Source: Sebastes aleutianus
Taxonomy: Eukaryota > Chordata > Actinopteri > Perciformes > Sebastidae
Assembly: GCA_916700875.1 (NCBI GenBank)
Contig: CAKAKS010000062.1
Location: 19,724,126-19,788,125, forward strand
Reading direction: 5' to 3'
DNA: 64,000 nt
Notes under the pieces: generated by a model
The model's input: the letters and a program-made list of their open reading frames with translations, nothing else
What the model was told of the DNA's origin: nothing
The model's database searches: none
Position numbers and translations under genes: made by a program
Shown here: piece after piece, positions 39,585-51,500 of the stretch
How the letters are laid out: each line of letters starts with the position of its first letter
Numbering within the stretch: the first letter of the stretch is position 1

Positions 39585-40110
39585 CGTATCCTCATACAAT
39601 GGCTCGTATGATATCTTATGAATAGTTATTACTAATTTTTCATGCGTTTTACTACAAATGTGCAGCAACATAAGTCAATTTCCACTCGTAACTTGCAGTG
39701 TTTTCAAAATAAACTTCTATCTTCACTGGAAAGGACTTGGTTAGGTTTAGACGATAAAACTACTTAGTTAAGTTTAGGCAACAAAACTACTTAGTTAGGT
39801 TTAGGATATGATTGTGGTTTGGGTTAAAATAACTCTGGAAGTGGCGTAACTTAACTACAGAAGTTGCGTGACAAATCAACGTTGGCTTCTGGTTTCACAC
39901 GGGACACGCCGGTCTCCTGGGCAAAAGTCCGGTGTTTTTTGACCCACCCATCCATCTCGATCTCCTCCCTACGTCGCATTTGTCGCTCTTTATACTTCCT
40001 GGTTTGCGATTATGTGGATTACATATAAATTGATTTTGTGGGATATATACGAATTACAGTGCATTACTCATACATTTTCATACATATAGCTACAAATGGT
40101 GTATGAGAAC
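39585..40110 (+). repeat. Teleost interspersed repeat
   Basis: Repeated AAAACTACTTAGTTAGGTTTAGG blocks (shown in part) and CTCATACA near the left end with TGTATGAGAA near the right suggest a DNA-element derivative. Confidence 0.5.
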
Positions 40111-41760
40111 AGCCTGCAAGAGTTTATTACTCTTTTTGCACACTGCAATTAACTAGTTCTTTGCAGCATTGAGTTTGCACCTTCAAATTCATTGAGGGAC
40201 ATTCATGTCAATCAGCACCTCAAAAGCAAGCAAAAACATCTGCAAAACACTATTAGAAGTCCTGAGCATGGTGCACCAACTTATCAGTCTGGTTTCACAA
40301 TTGTTTTAGGGTGTTTGATGAAAGTTAGTTTGAATTGTGCCTGTAGAAAGTACAAAGAGGGCTAAATGTGTGTGCAAATGTATCTGGGCTGTAAGGAATT
40401 GAAGGTGGTGCACTAAAATAGAGAGTACAGTTCCACGCGGTAGCTTCCCCGTGGCGTCACAGAAGCTTCACACTTCATTACTGCAAGGCCAGCGACGTGT
40501 GAAGCCATTATGTAGGAGCAGTGGGAAGGGGAGCGTGTGTGTGGGCATGTGTGTGTTCGGGGTATAACTAGGGGGTTGCGGGGTGTGTGTGTGTGTGTCA
40601 ATGTGGGGGGGTAAATAATAACCCCCTTGCTCAAAGTGCTTTCTGGAAGCAGGATCAAGCCATTCACATGGAAACAATTGTTTAATGTATTCAAACAGCT
40701 GGGAGGTGTTGTCCCAGTGTCAAATGAAAGAGGACGAACAAACAGCTGGCAGGGCATTTTTCTTGCTCCACAGCTCTGCTTACAACTACACTTTAATAAA
40801 CGGGAGTCTGATGCACATGCATGGAGCAATTTGCAATGAATCACATACTAAATAAGCTCCAAACTACTGTCATGCAACTGAATCCAAGACTGGATATCCT
40901 CTGTCTCTATCACGAGAGAGGAGTAAACAAATCTGTGTCCTCTACTTCCACCCAGTGGCCGAAAAGCAGAACGTCACGATGGAATGTCAATGGAAACAAC
41001 ACGCCTGTATGTCATCTGTGCCTCCATTTGCACAGGCAAGGACCCCAGAGATGAAAAAGTTAGTGGTGAATGGTAAAAATAAATGCAATCATAAAACTTA
41101 TACCTCTACCATTCCTTTAACTCAGTGCCGATGATGCATTGCAACGACCTTCTCAGAGGTTTACAATCAAACAAATTCAATTCATTACATGGTGGAAACA
41201 AGTAGTTTTTCCAGCATTTTGCTATGTTGTGATGATTATGTTCTGCCAAAAGGCTGCGTGATTGCCAGCTGCCCACTGAATTTAAAAAAGAATAGCTGAT
41301 TATTTTGAAATCAGAATTTCAATTAGACTACTGGCATGCCTCGTGCTCAAAACCTACGACTGAGTGCACAAGTACTTCTGTTAACTGTGGGACAATCGAA
41401 CATTAATTTTCAATCAAGAACTTTGGGATTTGTGGCAGTATCCCAGGGCACGTTATGTGACTGCCAACGCTCAGCTTTTAGCTCTGATTGGAATTTTGGC
41501 TGCTAAAATTAATTTAACAAGCCAAAGTTATCACAGCCATTTTCAGTCAGATGGACAGTTGACAAGACCTGTGTTCATAGACTACAAGCTGTAGTGTAGC
41601 GTATATTTTATACAGTGGGCAAAGTAGGTACCAAAAGTTCTTAATGGGGAACAGGTAGACATCAGTGAGGGGCAATGGGATATGTGGTTATTTGGTAAAG
41701 AGACAGAGGAAGACAAAATATACCAGCTAACGGTGAGGACAGCACAGTAGAAAGGTAGAA
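40111..41760. other. Intergenic sequence, no gene seen
   Basis: GT-rich tract at 40535-40600. The frame at 40413-40844 (minus) is driven by that tract. Confidence 0.45.
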
Positions 41761-42319
41761 AGTGGTGGATTGTAACTAAGTATATTTACTCAAGTAGTGT
41801 ACTTATGTGCAATTTTGAGGTACCTGTACTTTACTTGAGTATTTCTATTTTATGCTACTTTATACTCCAACTCCACTACATTTCAGAGGCAAATATTGTA
41901 CTTTTTACTCCACTACATTTATTTGATAACTGTAGTTACTGGTTACTTTGTAGATTTAGATTCATAATAGAAACTACAAATCAACTAATAAATGATGATG
42001 TATTATTATAGGTTAAGTTACCCAGCAGTATATACAATAATTAAAATTAGCTCCACCTTTACCAGATGCAACATTAAAATGATGAACACATTAATGCATC
42101 ACTAATTATAATCCAGTAATATACATTATTCTGAAATGGGCCATTCTGCATGATGAGTGCTTTTTACTTTTTACTATTTTGATGCTAATACTTTTGTACT
42201 TTTACTTAAGTAAAGTTTTGAATGCAGGACTTTTACTTTTAAAAGAGTATTTCTACACTGGGGTTATGCTATTAGTACTTTTACTTAGGTAAAACACCTG
42301 AGTACTTCTTCCACCACTG
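41761..42319 (+). mobile_element. MITE with AGTGGTGGA / TCCACCACT ends
   Basis: 559 bases with inverted ends and internal TTTACTCAAGTA, ACTTTTTACTCCACTACATT and TACTTTTACTTAAGTAAAG. No coding capacity. Confidence 0.8.
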
Positions 42320-42358
42320 AGTAAGAACATGGGGGGTGGATGTAGCATAGGCCAATAC

Positions 42359-42680
42359 TTAAAGGTCCCATATTATAAAAAAGTGAGATTTCATGTTTTT
42401 TTATTATAAAGCAGGCTTAAGTCCTATATAAATACTGTGAAAGTATCGAAACACTCAATCCACAGGGAAATACACACAGACCGTATTCAGAAACTCTGCA
42501 TTTGAAACAAGCTGTCAGGATTTCTGCCCATTCGTGATGTCACGAATAAACAATATTTAGACCCTTAACACAGATTTAAATGTAAACATTCTAAATGTGT
42601 CCCAGTTTATTCCTGGTTGCAGTGTACGTAAATAACATCAGCTGACAGGAAGTACACATGGACCCAAGCTGTTGCCTAGC
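42359..42680 (+). repeat. Teleost interspersed repeat upstream of ccdc43
   Basis: It begins TTAAAGGTCCCATATTATAA and includes TTTCTGCCCATTCGTGATGT. It lies about 350 bases before the ccdc43 start. Confidence 0.6.
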
Positions 42681-43036
42681 AACGCAATTCTGTTGCAATT
42701 CCGTCAAAAAATGCGCTAACAAGAAAAACTGTTAACATGTTTATTCTGGCGTTAATTAGCTAAATTGGTGACTTACAGAGTTATTAGTCATCTTTTCTTC
42801 CAGCTTTTTGTGTTGGCACTTCACACCTGACACCTGCAAATCAAATACTTTGTTAATATACTCAGTACATTAGCATTACATTATAAATTATTCCGTTACC
42901 TGGACGGTTACCTCATCGTTTGTACGTAAAAAAAAAAAAGCTTAAATATGAAAGTAGTTTTCGTTACATTTCTCGACAGGCACTGAGAGAGGACAGCCTC
43001 GTGTCGTGTGCAAACGCCGAAGGACCCCAGAGGGCC

Positions 43037-43365
43037 ATGATGGCTGCGCCCGGTGCAGACGCCGGTGAGTTTGAAGACTGGCTGAATGACCGACTAGACT
43101 CTCTGGAGGTGGACCGGGAGGTGTACGGAGTCTACATACTGGGGCTGCTACAAGAGGAGGACAGCGACGAGGAGAAAGAAGAGACGCTGCAGGGGATTCT
43201 ATCCGCTATTCTGGTGATTATGCAGAGCGGCGTGTTCAGCCGGCCGGTCTGTCTGTCTGTCTGTCTGTCTCTCCTCATGTGTTGCTGTCTGTCTGTCTGT
43301 CTGTCTGTCTGTCCTCATGTGTTGCTGTCTGTCTGTCTGTCTGTCTGTCTCTCCTCATGTGTTGC

Positions 43366-43409
<44 letters not shown>

Positions 43410-43639
43410 CTCATGTGCTGCTGTCTGTCTGTCTGTCTGTCTCTCCTCATGTGTTGCTGTCTGTCTGTCTGTCGCTCCTCATGTGTTGCTGTCTGTCTCT
43501 CCTCATGTCTGTCTGTCTCTCCTCATGTGTTGCTGTCTGTCTGTCTGTCGCTCCTCATGTGTTTGCTGTCTGTTGTTCCTGTCTGTCTGTCCTCATGTGT
43601 TTCTGTCTGTCTGTCTGTCTGTCTGTCCTCATGTGTTGC

Positions 43640-43683
<44 letters not shown>

Positions 43684-43923
43684 CTCATGTGCTGCTGTCT
43701 GTCTGTCTGTCTGTCTCTCCTCATGTGTTGCTGTCTGTCTGTCTGTCGCTCCTCATGTGTTGCTGTCTGTCTCTCCTCATGTCTGTCTGTCTCTCCTCAT
43801 GTGTTGCTGTCTGTCTGTCTGTCGCTCCTCATGTGTTGCTGTCTGTCTGTCTGTCGCTCCTCATGTGTTGCTGTCTGTCTGTCTCTCCTCATGTCTGTCT
43901 GTCTGTCTGTCTGTCTCTCCTCA

Positions 43924-43955
<32 letters not shown>

Positions 43956-46403
43956 CTCATGTCTGTCTGTCTGTCTGTCTGTCTCTCCTCATGTGTTGCT
44001 GTCTGTCTGTCTCTCCTCATGTCTGTCTGTCTGTCTGTCTCTCCTCATGTGTTGCTGTCTGTCTGTCTCTCCTCATGTCTGTCTGTCTGTCTGTCTCTCC
44101 TCATGTGTTGCTGTCTGTCTGTCTGTCTCTCCTCTTGTGTTGCTGTCTGTCTCTCCTCTTGTGTTGCTGTCTGTCTCTCCTCATGTGTTGCTGTCTGTCT
44201 GTCTCTCCTCATGTGTTGCTGTCTGTCTGTCTCTCCTCATGTCTGTCTGTCTGTCTGTCTGTCTCTCCTCATGTGTTTCTGTCTGTCTCTCCTCATGTGT
44301 TTCTGTCTGTCTCTCCTCTTGTGTTGCTGTCTGTCTCTCCTCATGTGTTGCTGTCTGTCTGTCTCTCCTCATGTCTGTCTGTCTGTCTGTCTCTCCTCTT
44401 GTGTTGCTGTCTGTCTCTCCTCATGTGTTGCTGTCTGTCTGTCTCTCCTCATGTCTGTCTGTCTGTCTGTCTCTCCTCATGTCTGTCTGTCTGTCTGTCT
44501 CTCCTCATGTGTTGCTGTCTGTCTGTCTGTCTGTCCTCATGTGTCCTCAGTTGTGTGTTAGGGAGAGACAGTCACAGGGGGGCGGAGGGGCTGCGGAGAG
44601 ACTGTCAGTTTACCTGCTGTTATTATCTGAATTAGGAATAATACTTACTGTTCACACAATTCACATTGTGTGAACAGTAATGATGCAACCAGTACCACTG
44701 TTTGCATCATGTGCTGGTTGTGACTGAATCCAGTGGGTGCTGCTGTTGTCACTAAAGCACCTGACTATGCCTCGTCACATACTACAACAGGCTGTGTTGA
44801 TGCTTATCCATTAATAACCTGGTTTGGACAGTAAGCTGCTGAGTGTATAAAGTTAACTGTTAGTACTTAACTGTTTATTTGTCCTTTTGTGTGCAGGATG
44901 AGGACACTGTGGAAGATGTCTGCAAAGAGATCATCAAGCAGTGGACAGACTGGCGCGACAGATCAGCAGCCAAAAGTGATGATGATGGTATTTATGTAAC
45001 TTTTGATTCATACACCTTCACAATCTCATTGACATGTCAGATTTTACAAATAAAAGTTCAGGGAACAAAGTTATCAAGGTTGGCAGCAAAATGTTGCAGA
45101 ACATCCACACACAGGACTGCACAGTTATGATGATGCAACCATACATCAATGAAATGAAGAACAGGATGCAGTCCAAACTTGCACAGAAAGTTATATAGTC
45201 GTATAAGACTTCATATAAGCAGTCCAAAATAAAGCCAGCAGGCTCGTCAACTCATTTAAATCTTGACTAAACAGAGCAAAGACAGCTTGCTACTGAGTCA
45301 TGCATCAATACCAGTTAAACATACAGAGGGATTAGCTCTTTGAGTTTAAAAATCATTTGCTTTGAGTTTGGAGCAGAGTGCACAAAGACACTTTAGTCTC
45401 CCGGAAAGATTAACGTGTCCTGAAAAAAAAAGAACTAAACAAAAACAGTCCCTGAGAGTGCACAAAAGTTTTTGTGATAGGATGAAGTTTGTTTCGTCAG
45501 TGTAAGTACTGGAAAGAGCTTGTTTGCTCTGTACACAACCATAAGGATGTGTATGCCGTCTTGAGCTCAGATGGGTGCCCTAGTGGCTCCTTCTGTTCAT
45601 GTACCTTCATATTAACAGTACTTTTAATGCAAGTAAAGGTACTACATGTTATTGTAGTTTATGTACAGCTTGGCTGTGTTCTGTTTTTCTCTCCCGTAGC
45701 TGAGGTCCAGGCCATCGCCAGCCTGATAGAAAAGCAAGCTCAGATTACGGTGAAACACGAGGAGGTGTCCAAGGAGACGAAGAAAAGGAAAGAAGCCCTG
45801 CTTGCTCAGTACGCTAATGTGACAGACGACGAGGAATATCCTTTATTTTTATAAATTGTAATGTAATGACTGTCCATGTTGTCTCATCTAGTGAATGTTT
45901 GCTTCAGCTCTGGTTCTTAAGATTTCAGTTCATTCCTTGACAAAAGCACTGAAGCTGAAGAAGAGGAGCCAGCATGTGGGAATAACTTTGCTGGAAATGA
46001 AAAGTGTATCCTTTCTAATGCCGTATGACCATTTAAAGTCACATGGAATTCAGTGTTACTAATTGCAATATGAATGGATAATGCAATAGCTGCATAGCCC
46101 TGACTACACGATACACAGCTCCAATCATTTACACCTCCATACCGTAGTGGTAATATGTAGTAAATGATACATAAGCAGAGAGTACTTTTGCTTTGTCCTT
46201 TACTGTACGTGTCAGCCCTGTTTAAGAACACCAACGTGGAGGAGGTGCTGAACAGACAGAAGCAGAAGCGGGACCAGGCTCGCGAAGACTCTCACAAGAA
46301 GAAGGAAGGGGACAAGATGCAGCGGGAGAAGGACAAACTGGCCAAACAAGACCGTAAAGAGAAGGAGAAGAAGCGTACACAGAAAGGCGAACGCAAAAGA
46401 TAA
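43037..46403 (+). CDS. ccdc43: Coiled-coil domain-containing protein 43 (five coding exons)
   Basis: Coding exons are 43037-43213, 44897-44987, 45700-45835, 45950-46005 and 46216-46403. Together they make 648 bases, or 215 residues, close to the roughly 224 of mammalian CCDC43. Frames join exactly at phases 0, 1, 2 and 1. The start has two adjacent ATGs (43037 and 43040); the second matches the usual Met-Ala-Ala-Pro beginning. Exon 1 encodes the conserved acidic helical N-terminus (DWLNDRLDSLEVDREVYGVY). Exon 3 has the family block VQAIASLIEKQAQITVK and an LLAQYANVTD motif. Exon 5 begins LFKNTNVEEVL and ends in a long Lys/Arg/Glu-rich coiled-coil tail, KEKEKKRTQKGERKR. The molecular role of the family is poorly known. 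Introns 3 and 4 carry U12-type signals. Intron 1 is almost filled by a CTGT array, which creates misleading long open frames from 42920 and 43279. Identification is by family similarity recalled from memory and is strong. Confidence 0.93.
43247..44548 (+). repeat. CTGT-rich minisatellite filling ccdc43 intron 1
   Basis: About 1.3 kb of runs of CTGT punctuated by a short spacer reading roughly CTCCTCATGTGTTGCTGT, sometimes shortened to CTCCTCATGT. The spacer has variants (GTC or CGC before CTCATG, CTTGTG for CATGTG). A higher-order unit is visible: the rare spacer with GTGCTGCTG occurs near 43410 and again near 43682, and the surrounding order of variants repeats with a period of about 273 bases. 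The array begins only about 34 bases after the exon 1 donor at 43214. No stop codon occurs in any forward frame across it, because the spacer and CTGT units lack TAA, TAG and TGA in this orientation. Confidence 0.97.
45836..45949 (+). other. ccdc43: U12-type AT-AC intron (ccdc43 intron 3)
   Basis: The donor after the phase-2 GA of exon 3 reads ATATCCTTT, an exact match to the minor-spliceosome consensus, and no usable GT is present at that position. Near the 3' end, 45933-45941 reads TTCCTTGAC, an exact match to the U12 branch-site consensus, with the likely branch A at 45940, nine bases from the AC end. Splicing GA to T gives the acidic string DDEDEAEEEE, as expected for the family. An AG three bases upstream (45945-45946) would also keep frame but lies too close to the branch point. 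Confidence 0.88.
46006..46215 (+). other. ccdc43: Probable U12-type GT-AG intron (ccdc43 intron 4)
   Basis: The donor reads GTATCCTTT, the exact GT form of the U12 5' splice consensus, and it is the only nearby donor that keeps frame (phase 1, T joined to CC). The 3' end has GTCCTTTAC at 46195-46203, which matches the branch consensus TTCCTTAAC at seven of nine positions, with its A 13 bases from the CAG at 46213-46215. The donor is convincing and the branch site is weaker. Exon 4 between the two introns is only 56 bases. Confidence 0.72.
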
Positions 46404-46626
46404 AACCAAGAGAAATGACACTTTTTACGTGGAAAAGGATTTGTTACGAGACAGAAATGAAAAACAAGTCATTGCTTCTTTTTAGCTGAACCTCATTTGG
46501 CACATTCAGTATGTGAACATGTATTCATCAGACCCTCCATGTTTATAACTCTATATATGTGTAAGGAACAATTTACCGGATGGTGTTCAGGTTCAAAATC
46601 CTGATTCTTATTTTCTGATATCTAGG

Positions 46627-46632
46627 AATAAA
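46627..46632 (+). terminator. ccdc43: Candidate ccdc43 polyadenylation signal
   Basis: AATAAA lies 224 bases after the ccdc43 stop codon. A second AATAAA is at 47051-47056, just before an A-rich run, and could end a longer 3' UTR. Confidence 0.55.
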
Positions 46633-47340
46633 GCTGCAAATCTTTATATGAGGATGATCGTGACAGTCAGTCTTGTGTCATTGGTCAAAAGAAATGAAGT
46701 CTGGGAATATGTTGAGTGTGAAACATGCTTTGACACAGCCACCCCTGAAATGATCAAAGTATACACACTTGAAACACAAATGGATTGATCACGGTAAAAG
46801 CGGAGGAATGCTTGTAAAGCAACTCAGTCCAGAGTTTGTGCTGTTATCCTCTGTGCCAATATGCCTTTCATTTCTCCACAACTTGTAACTAAAGGCAAGT
46901 GTTCATGTCATTTTGATGCTTTAGTTTTCACTGTCTATGCATTTTGTCCGAGCATAAAAACAAAGGAGCGGTTGCTAAATTATACCTCAAATCTATCATG
47001 TACCATAATTTGAATGTTTATAATGAGGTTCATCATCTTTTGGAATTAATAATAAAAAAAAACAAAAAAAACATTTTCAACAATTTGGATTGCTTTATTT
47101 AAAAACTTTCCTTTTACAGAACAACAGTAACAAGAACAACATGAACATTAAAATGGCAGGGCATTGGACAACTCATTCACAAAGTGTAGTCGGGGAATAA
47201 GTCAACAGACTAACGCTGCCAGAGAATTGTTGCTTGACGTAGCTTTGTAATGGATACAAGCTTTGGTCCCTAGCTGACAAACTGTCACACTGATGAGAAT
47301 CATATTTGATCATTTTCTGAAAATGATCTGATGGAAAGTG
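46633..47340. other. Intergenic stretch between convergent ccdc43 and meioc
   Basis: No coding signal was seen. It contains a plus-strand AATAAA at 47051 and, 38 bases further, a minus-strand AATAAA (47099-47094) that could end a long meioc 3' UTR. The two candidate transcript ends therefore face each other with almost no gap. Confidence 0.5.
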
Positions 47341-48105
47341 TGATTAATACGTTTAAGTTTAAAACGCTGAAGTTTTAAAGTTTCAGTTTCTTTTGTTACA
47401 GTTCAAACTTTTGACCAAAATAGCAGATTACAGTGTTGAGATAACAAGAAAAAAATAAAATGTTCAGAAATTAATTGGAACATTTCAGAAAGCATTTTAT
47501 AATTTAGCATGTTTATATTAAACTACTGATATAGAGCCAGCCTTCAAAGACTTGACAGCATCCAGGGAATTATTGTTTAACTTAGCTATGTTACATTTCA
47601 CTGATGGGAATATTTCTTACACGTTTCTAAAACAAAGTGATTAATACATTTAAATTTATAACGCTGAATTTTTAAAGTTTCAGTATCTTTTGTTACGGTT
47701 CAAACTTTTGACCAAAATAACAGATAAAAGTTTCTGATTACAGTGTTGAGATAGCAGAAGAAAAAAATAAGTTTCAGAAATTAATTGGAACATTTCAGAA
47801 AACATTTTATAATTTAGCATGTTCATTTTAAACTAGTGATATAGAGCCAGCCTTCAAAGACTTGACAGCATCCAGGGAATTATTTTTTAACTTAGCTATG
47901 TTACATTTCACTGATGAAAATGTGATTAATACATACATTTCAATTTAAAACATTGAACATTTCTTTAGCCTTTCTTTAGAGTATCAGTTCAAACTTTGTT
48001 TCTGATTACAACATGTTAAGGTTACATAAGAAAAACTGAAGCTGCAGAAATTAATTAAACATTTTCGAAAATATTTTAATATTTAGCATGTTAATTTTAA
48101 ACTGC
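47341..48105. repeat. Tandem repeat of about 290 bp, 2.6 copies, in the meioc 3' flank
   Basis: Copies start near 47341, 47638 and 47923, each with TGATTAATAC. The first two share long near-identical stretches, including GATATAGAGCCAGCCTTCAA and CTTGACAGCATCCAGGGAAT; the third is shorter and more diverged. Periods are about 297 and 285 bases. If meioc ends at the minus-strand AATAAA near 47094, the array lies inside its 3' UTR. Confidence 0.85.
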
Positions 48106-48550
48106 CCTTATGATTCAATTATTGCTTGGGAATACCCAGAACTGAGGTTCCAATACATTCCAATAAATAACTAAAACTGAAGAATTCACTGAAATCTTCC
48201 TCATAAATAGGGCCTTTAAATACAACGGTGATGGAGCAAGATTCACGTTAATATGGAACTGACACTAATTAAATGAAATTAAGATGCAGCAGGATAAATT
48301 ACATTTCATGCAACTCCCACACAACAGAAGTTAGCCACCTGAACCTGAAGTGCAGCCATCATCAAGCTTCAAATTGCTCATCTCATATTCTGCAGTGATC
48401 ACTGTGTTGCAGGTAAAATGTCACTATAGACTTGCAGGTAACATTAGTTTCTAACATCACCCTGTTGCCAATGGGAAATGGATAATCAGGGCATTCTGGA
48501 GTGGTTTTAATTTAATCGAGACCTTTAACTCGTGCTTATTGCCTGCTAAA

Positions 48551-51500
48551 TCATAACTTAAAAGAGTATCCCTCAAATGGAGAGGAGCCCCTCTCTCTGT
48601 TTGTGGCTTCCCTGTTAACATGGTTGTCCTGCCTCTTGACAGGTTTTGGTAGTGTCATCTGGAGAGCACACCACAGGGCTGTGCGGATCTTCCTCGTGGT
48701 AGCAGCAAGGTCTTTCAGTGCAATGACCATCAACAAGGTGTCTATGAAACAGAGACAGCGAGTTAGGACCGGCAGTGTTTGAAAGAAGAACATATGTCTA
48801 CTACTGCAATATGAGTTACCTCGGTCCTCTGTGAAATGAGCTCTCTGCCGCTGGTGTTTGGACATCATGGCAATCTCCTCCTTGCGTCTCGTCTGAGTGA
48901 TGCAAATAGCCATATGATGCCTGCTCAGTGCTGTGTGGATGTTCATATGGAGGGGAGTGTTGCACAGACACTCCATTCTGTCCAGAAGGCTCGCCACCTG
49001 CAACACACCAACGTAATCAAGTGTTTATATTACCCCTCGGTCTTAGAAATTAATTTCTTAATATGATATTCTACGTATAAGGACACAGTGCTTATTAATA
49101 AGCCATCACCAGGACTGCCACTACCAACTAATTTTTTATAGATTAATCTATAGACTATTTTACCAATTAATCTAAAAGATTAATTTTCCTCCTTTCATTT
49201 TAGTTCATTTTATTTTAACAAACTGTATGTCATTGTATAATGCAACACAGGACAAAATGTAAGGTAGGGCTGTCAATCGATTATAATAATTAATCGCGAT
49301 TAATTGCAAATGATCACACATCTTTTATCTGTTCAAAATGTACCTTAAAGGGAGATTTGGGATATTGGTCTATTGAAATATGCTGCCCCTGAAATCTTAT
49401 ATAAAGATATTATAATAAGAGTATCAAAATATGTTCCCTATGTTTTTCAAGTACAGTCAACCCTGTTTGTAATCAAACTCGTGCTACGGTAACAAGGCAG
49501 CATAAATCGTCAGAACACGCCAGCGGTGCCAATGTACATATATATGTATACATAAGCTTTTGCCGGGTGGCAAAAAAACATAAATTGGTTTAAAATATTG
49601 ATGTTGACGCATTTTCATGGATGTGCAAAATAAAGCTGTAAATATCACCTTCAGAACATACCAAGGCTGTTGTGACAAAATTCACCTGCAGATGGCAGCA
49701 TGGAAGCAATTAATTCAGGCTCTCACCCTTGCTTGTTCTCTCATCTGGTTGAGAATAAGGTGGTCGACTCTTGTGGAATTTGGTGGAGTTTTGGGATGGT
49801 TAGCGTAGCCCACTGCTGCAGTACTTTTCCCAAGAAATGTCGTGGAAAGGATGACCTCTGTCTAAAATTTAAAAGAAAAAAGTAAAAACATGAAATCTTA
49901 ACACTTGCCAACAGCAACACTTTTTTAAAAATACCTTTTTATATTTTATAAATTCAAGCTAATAGGTATCCTATAGTTAACAAAAATGACAATAGATGTT
50001 TTACTTTGCAGCTTGCATCTGAACATAAATGTGGTGATAAAATGTTAAGCATACCCTCTTTCTCTCCCTCTTCAAACACCTCCACTGCTCGTAACACTGG
50101 TCCAGGTAGAAGTAAAGCTGGATCACAGGTCCTCCTTGATTCATCATCATTGAAGTTGTCATGGCTGAGGCCATGCCATGATAAGGGGTCTCTCTTCTGC
50201 AGGTCAATATGTCACTGGCATAGGAGTAGAAAGCTGCAGACTCATTGGCTGACATCATGTCACCCACATCCATGACAGGAACGCCGCTTCCGTAGGGCAG
50301 TGTGGATCTGGAGCTGAAGTTAGAGGAGGTGATGGGAACGCTGGAGTACCTTCTGGGGTCATTCACAGGATACATGGAAGGCATGATCTGCTGTGTGTTC
50401 CCTACACTGTGTATTCCCATGCTGTTTTCTCCATCAAATCTCTGAGACTGCATGCTCCCCAGGTGGTCAAAGTTCGGGTTTTGTGAGAGGGCCTGTTTCT
50501 TATCTCCCCCTCTCATGTTAGTGTTGGTTAGGGGTCTTGTAGAGAAGCCTTCTCCTAGATAGCCAGACATGTGCATCCTCTTCTTTTCCCTCTGCATCTG
50601 TGGCTTGAGCCTGCTCTGTATCAGGCCCTGCTGGATGTGATGCTTTGAATACTGGTTCATGCTAACGGGGAGTGAAGCGTTCTCCCTGTGCATGGTCATG
50701 TTGCTTTGGTATTGGTTTGGGAGGTTTAAAGGTGCGGAGAATGGCTTGGGTGGCTGGAATTGCTCTGTGTTCTGTGGGCTGAAACCAGGTAGATCTTGAA
50801 AGGCGTCACACTTGAATGTTTGTTTCCTCGCTCCTCCATTTCTTTCCATCTGCAATGTCCCAAATTCTCCCACCAGCTGTCTTTGGGTCTTCATTGCAGG
50901 AGTACTTTGTGTTGACATTGCAGGACTGGTGATTTTCCATTGTTCAGCCATGCTGTCTTCATGCTGCATGCCCACTGTCTGCCTGTGAATGTTTGGAAAG
51001 TCTCCACGACATAAGCCGTCATGCTCACCAGCCATGAACGACTGAAAACTGCTGACCAGTTGGTTAATGTGTTGTGGCCCATACTGCTCATTACTGATGG
51101 GCTTTGCGCTGCTCTGGGTGTACTGGTCTTCATGATAAGGATGAAAGCATGGGCTGTTCATTTCGTTTTGAGGTCTAAAGACATTACCGAGGTCAGATAA
51201 ATTATTAATAGGCTGACTATTTCCTCTGTCTTTCTCAGCTGGCATGTTGTCGTATTTGCTTTGCTGTACCTGTGAAAAGTAGGTGTTTCCTGTGTTGGGC
51301 AGTGGTAGACCTGGCGGCAGTTTCTGAGGACGGAGGGTGTAGCTGTCCTGGTCTCCATTAGGCAAATTAAAAAGCCATTGTTGATTGGTAGAAAGGCCAT
51401 TGGACTGTTGATAAAACTCTTCAACTTCTTTGTCCACTGACTGTCCCTGTGTTTTACCTGGAGCCTCACGGGATACATAGTTTGGAGGAAAGATAGGGTG

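Noticed and set aside
42920..44635. A 571-codon open frame and overlapping 464- and 414-codon frames
   Set aside because: They are the ccdc43 first exon running into the CTGT array of intron 1. The repeat is stop-free in all three frames, and the true protein continues from exon 2 at 44897.
45947..45949. Alternative AG acceptor at 45945-45946 for ccdc43 intron 3
   Set aside because: It keeps frame, but it is only six bases from the U12 branch A and would add a residue not expected in the family. The AC end is preferred.
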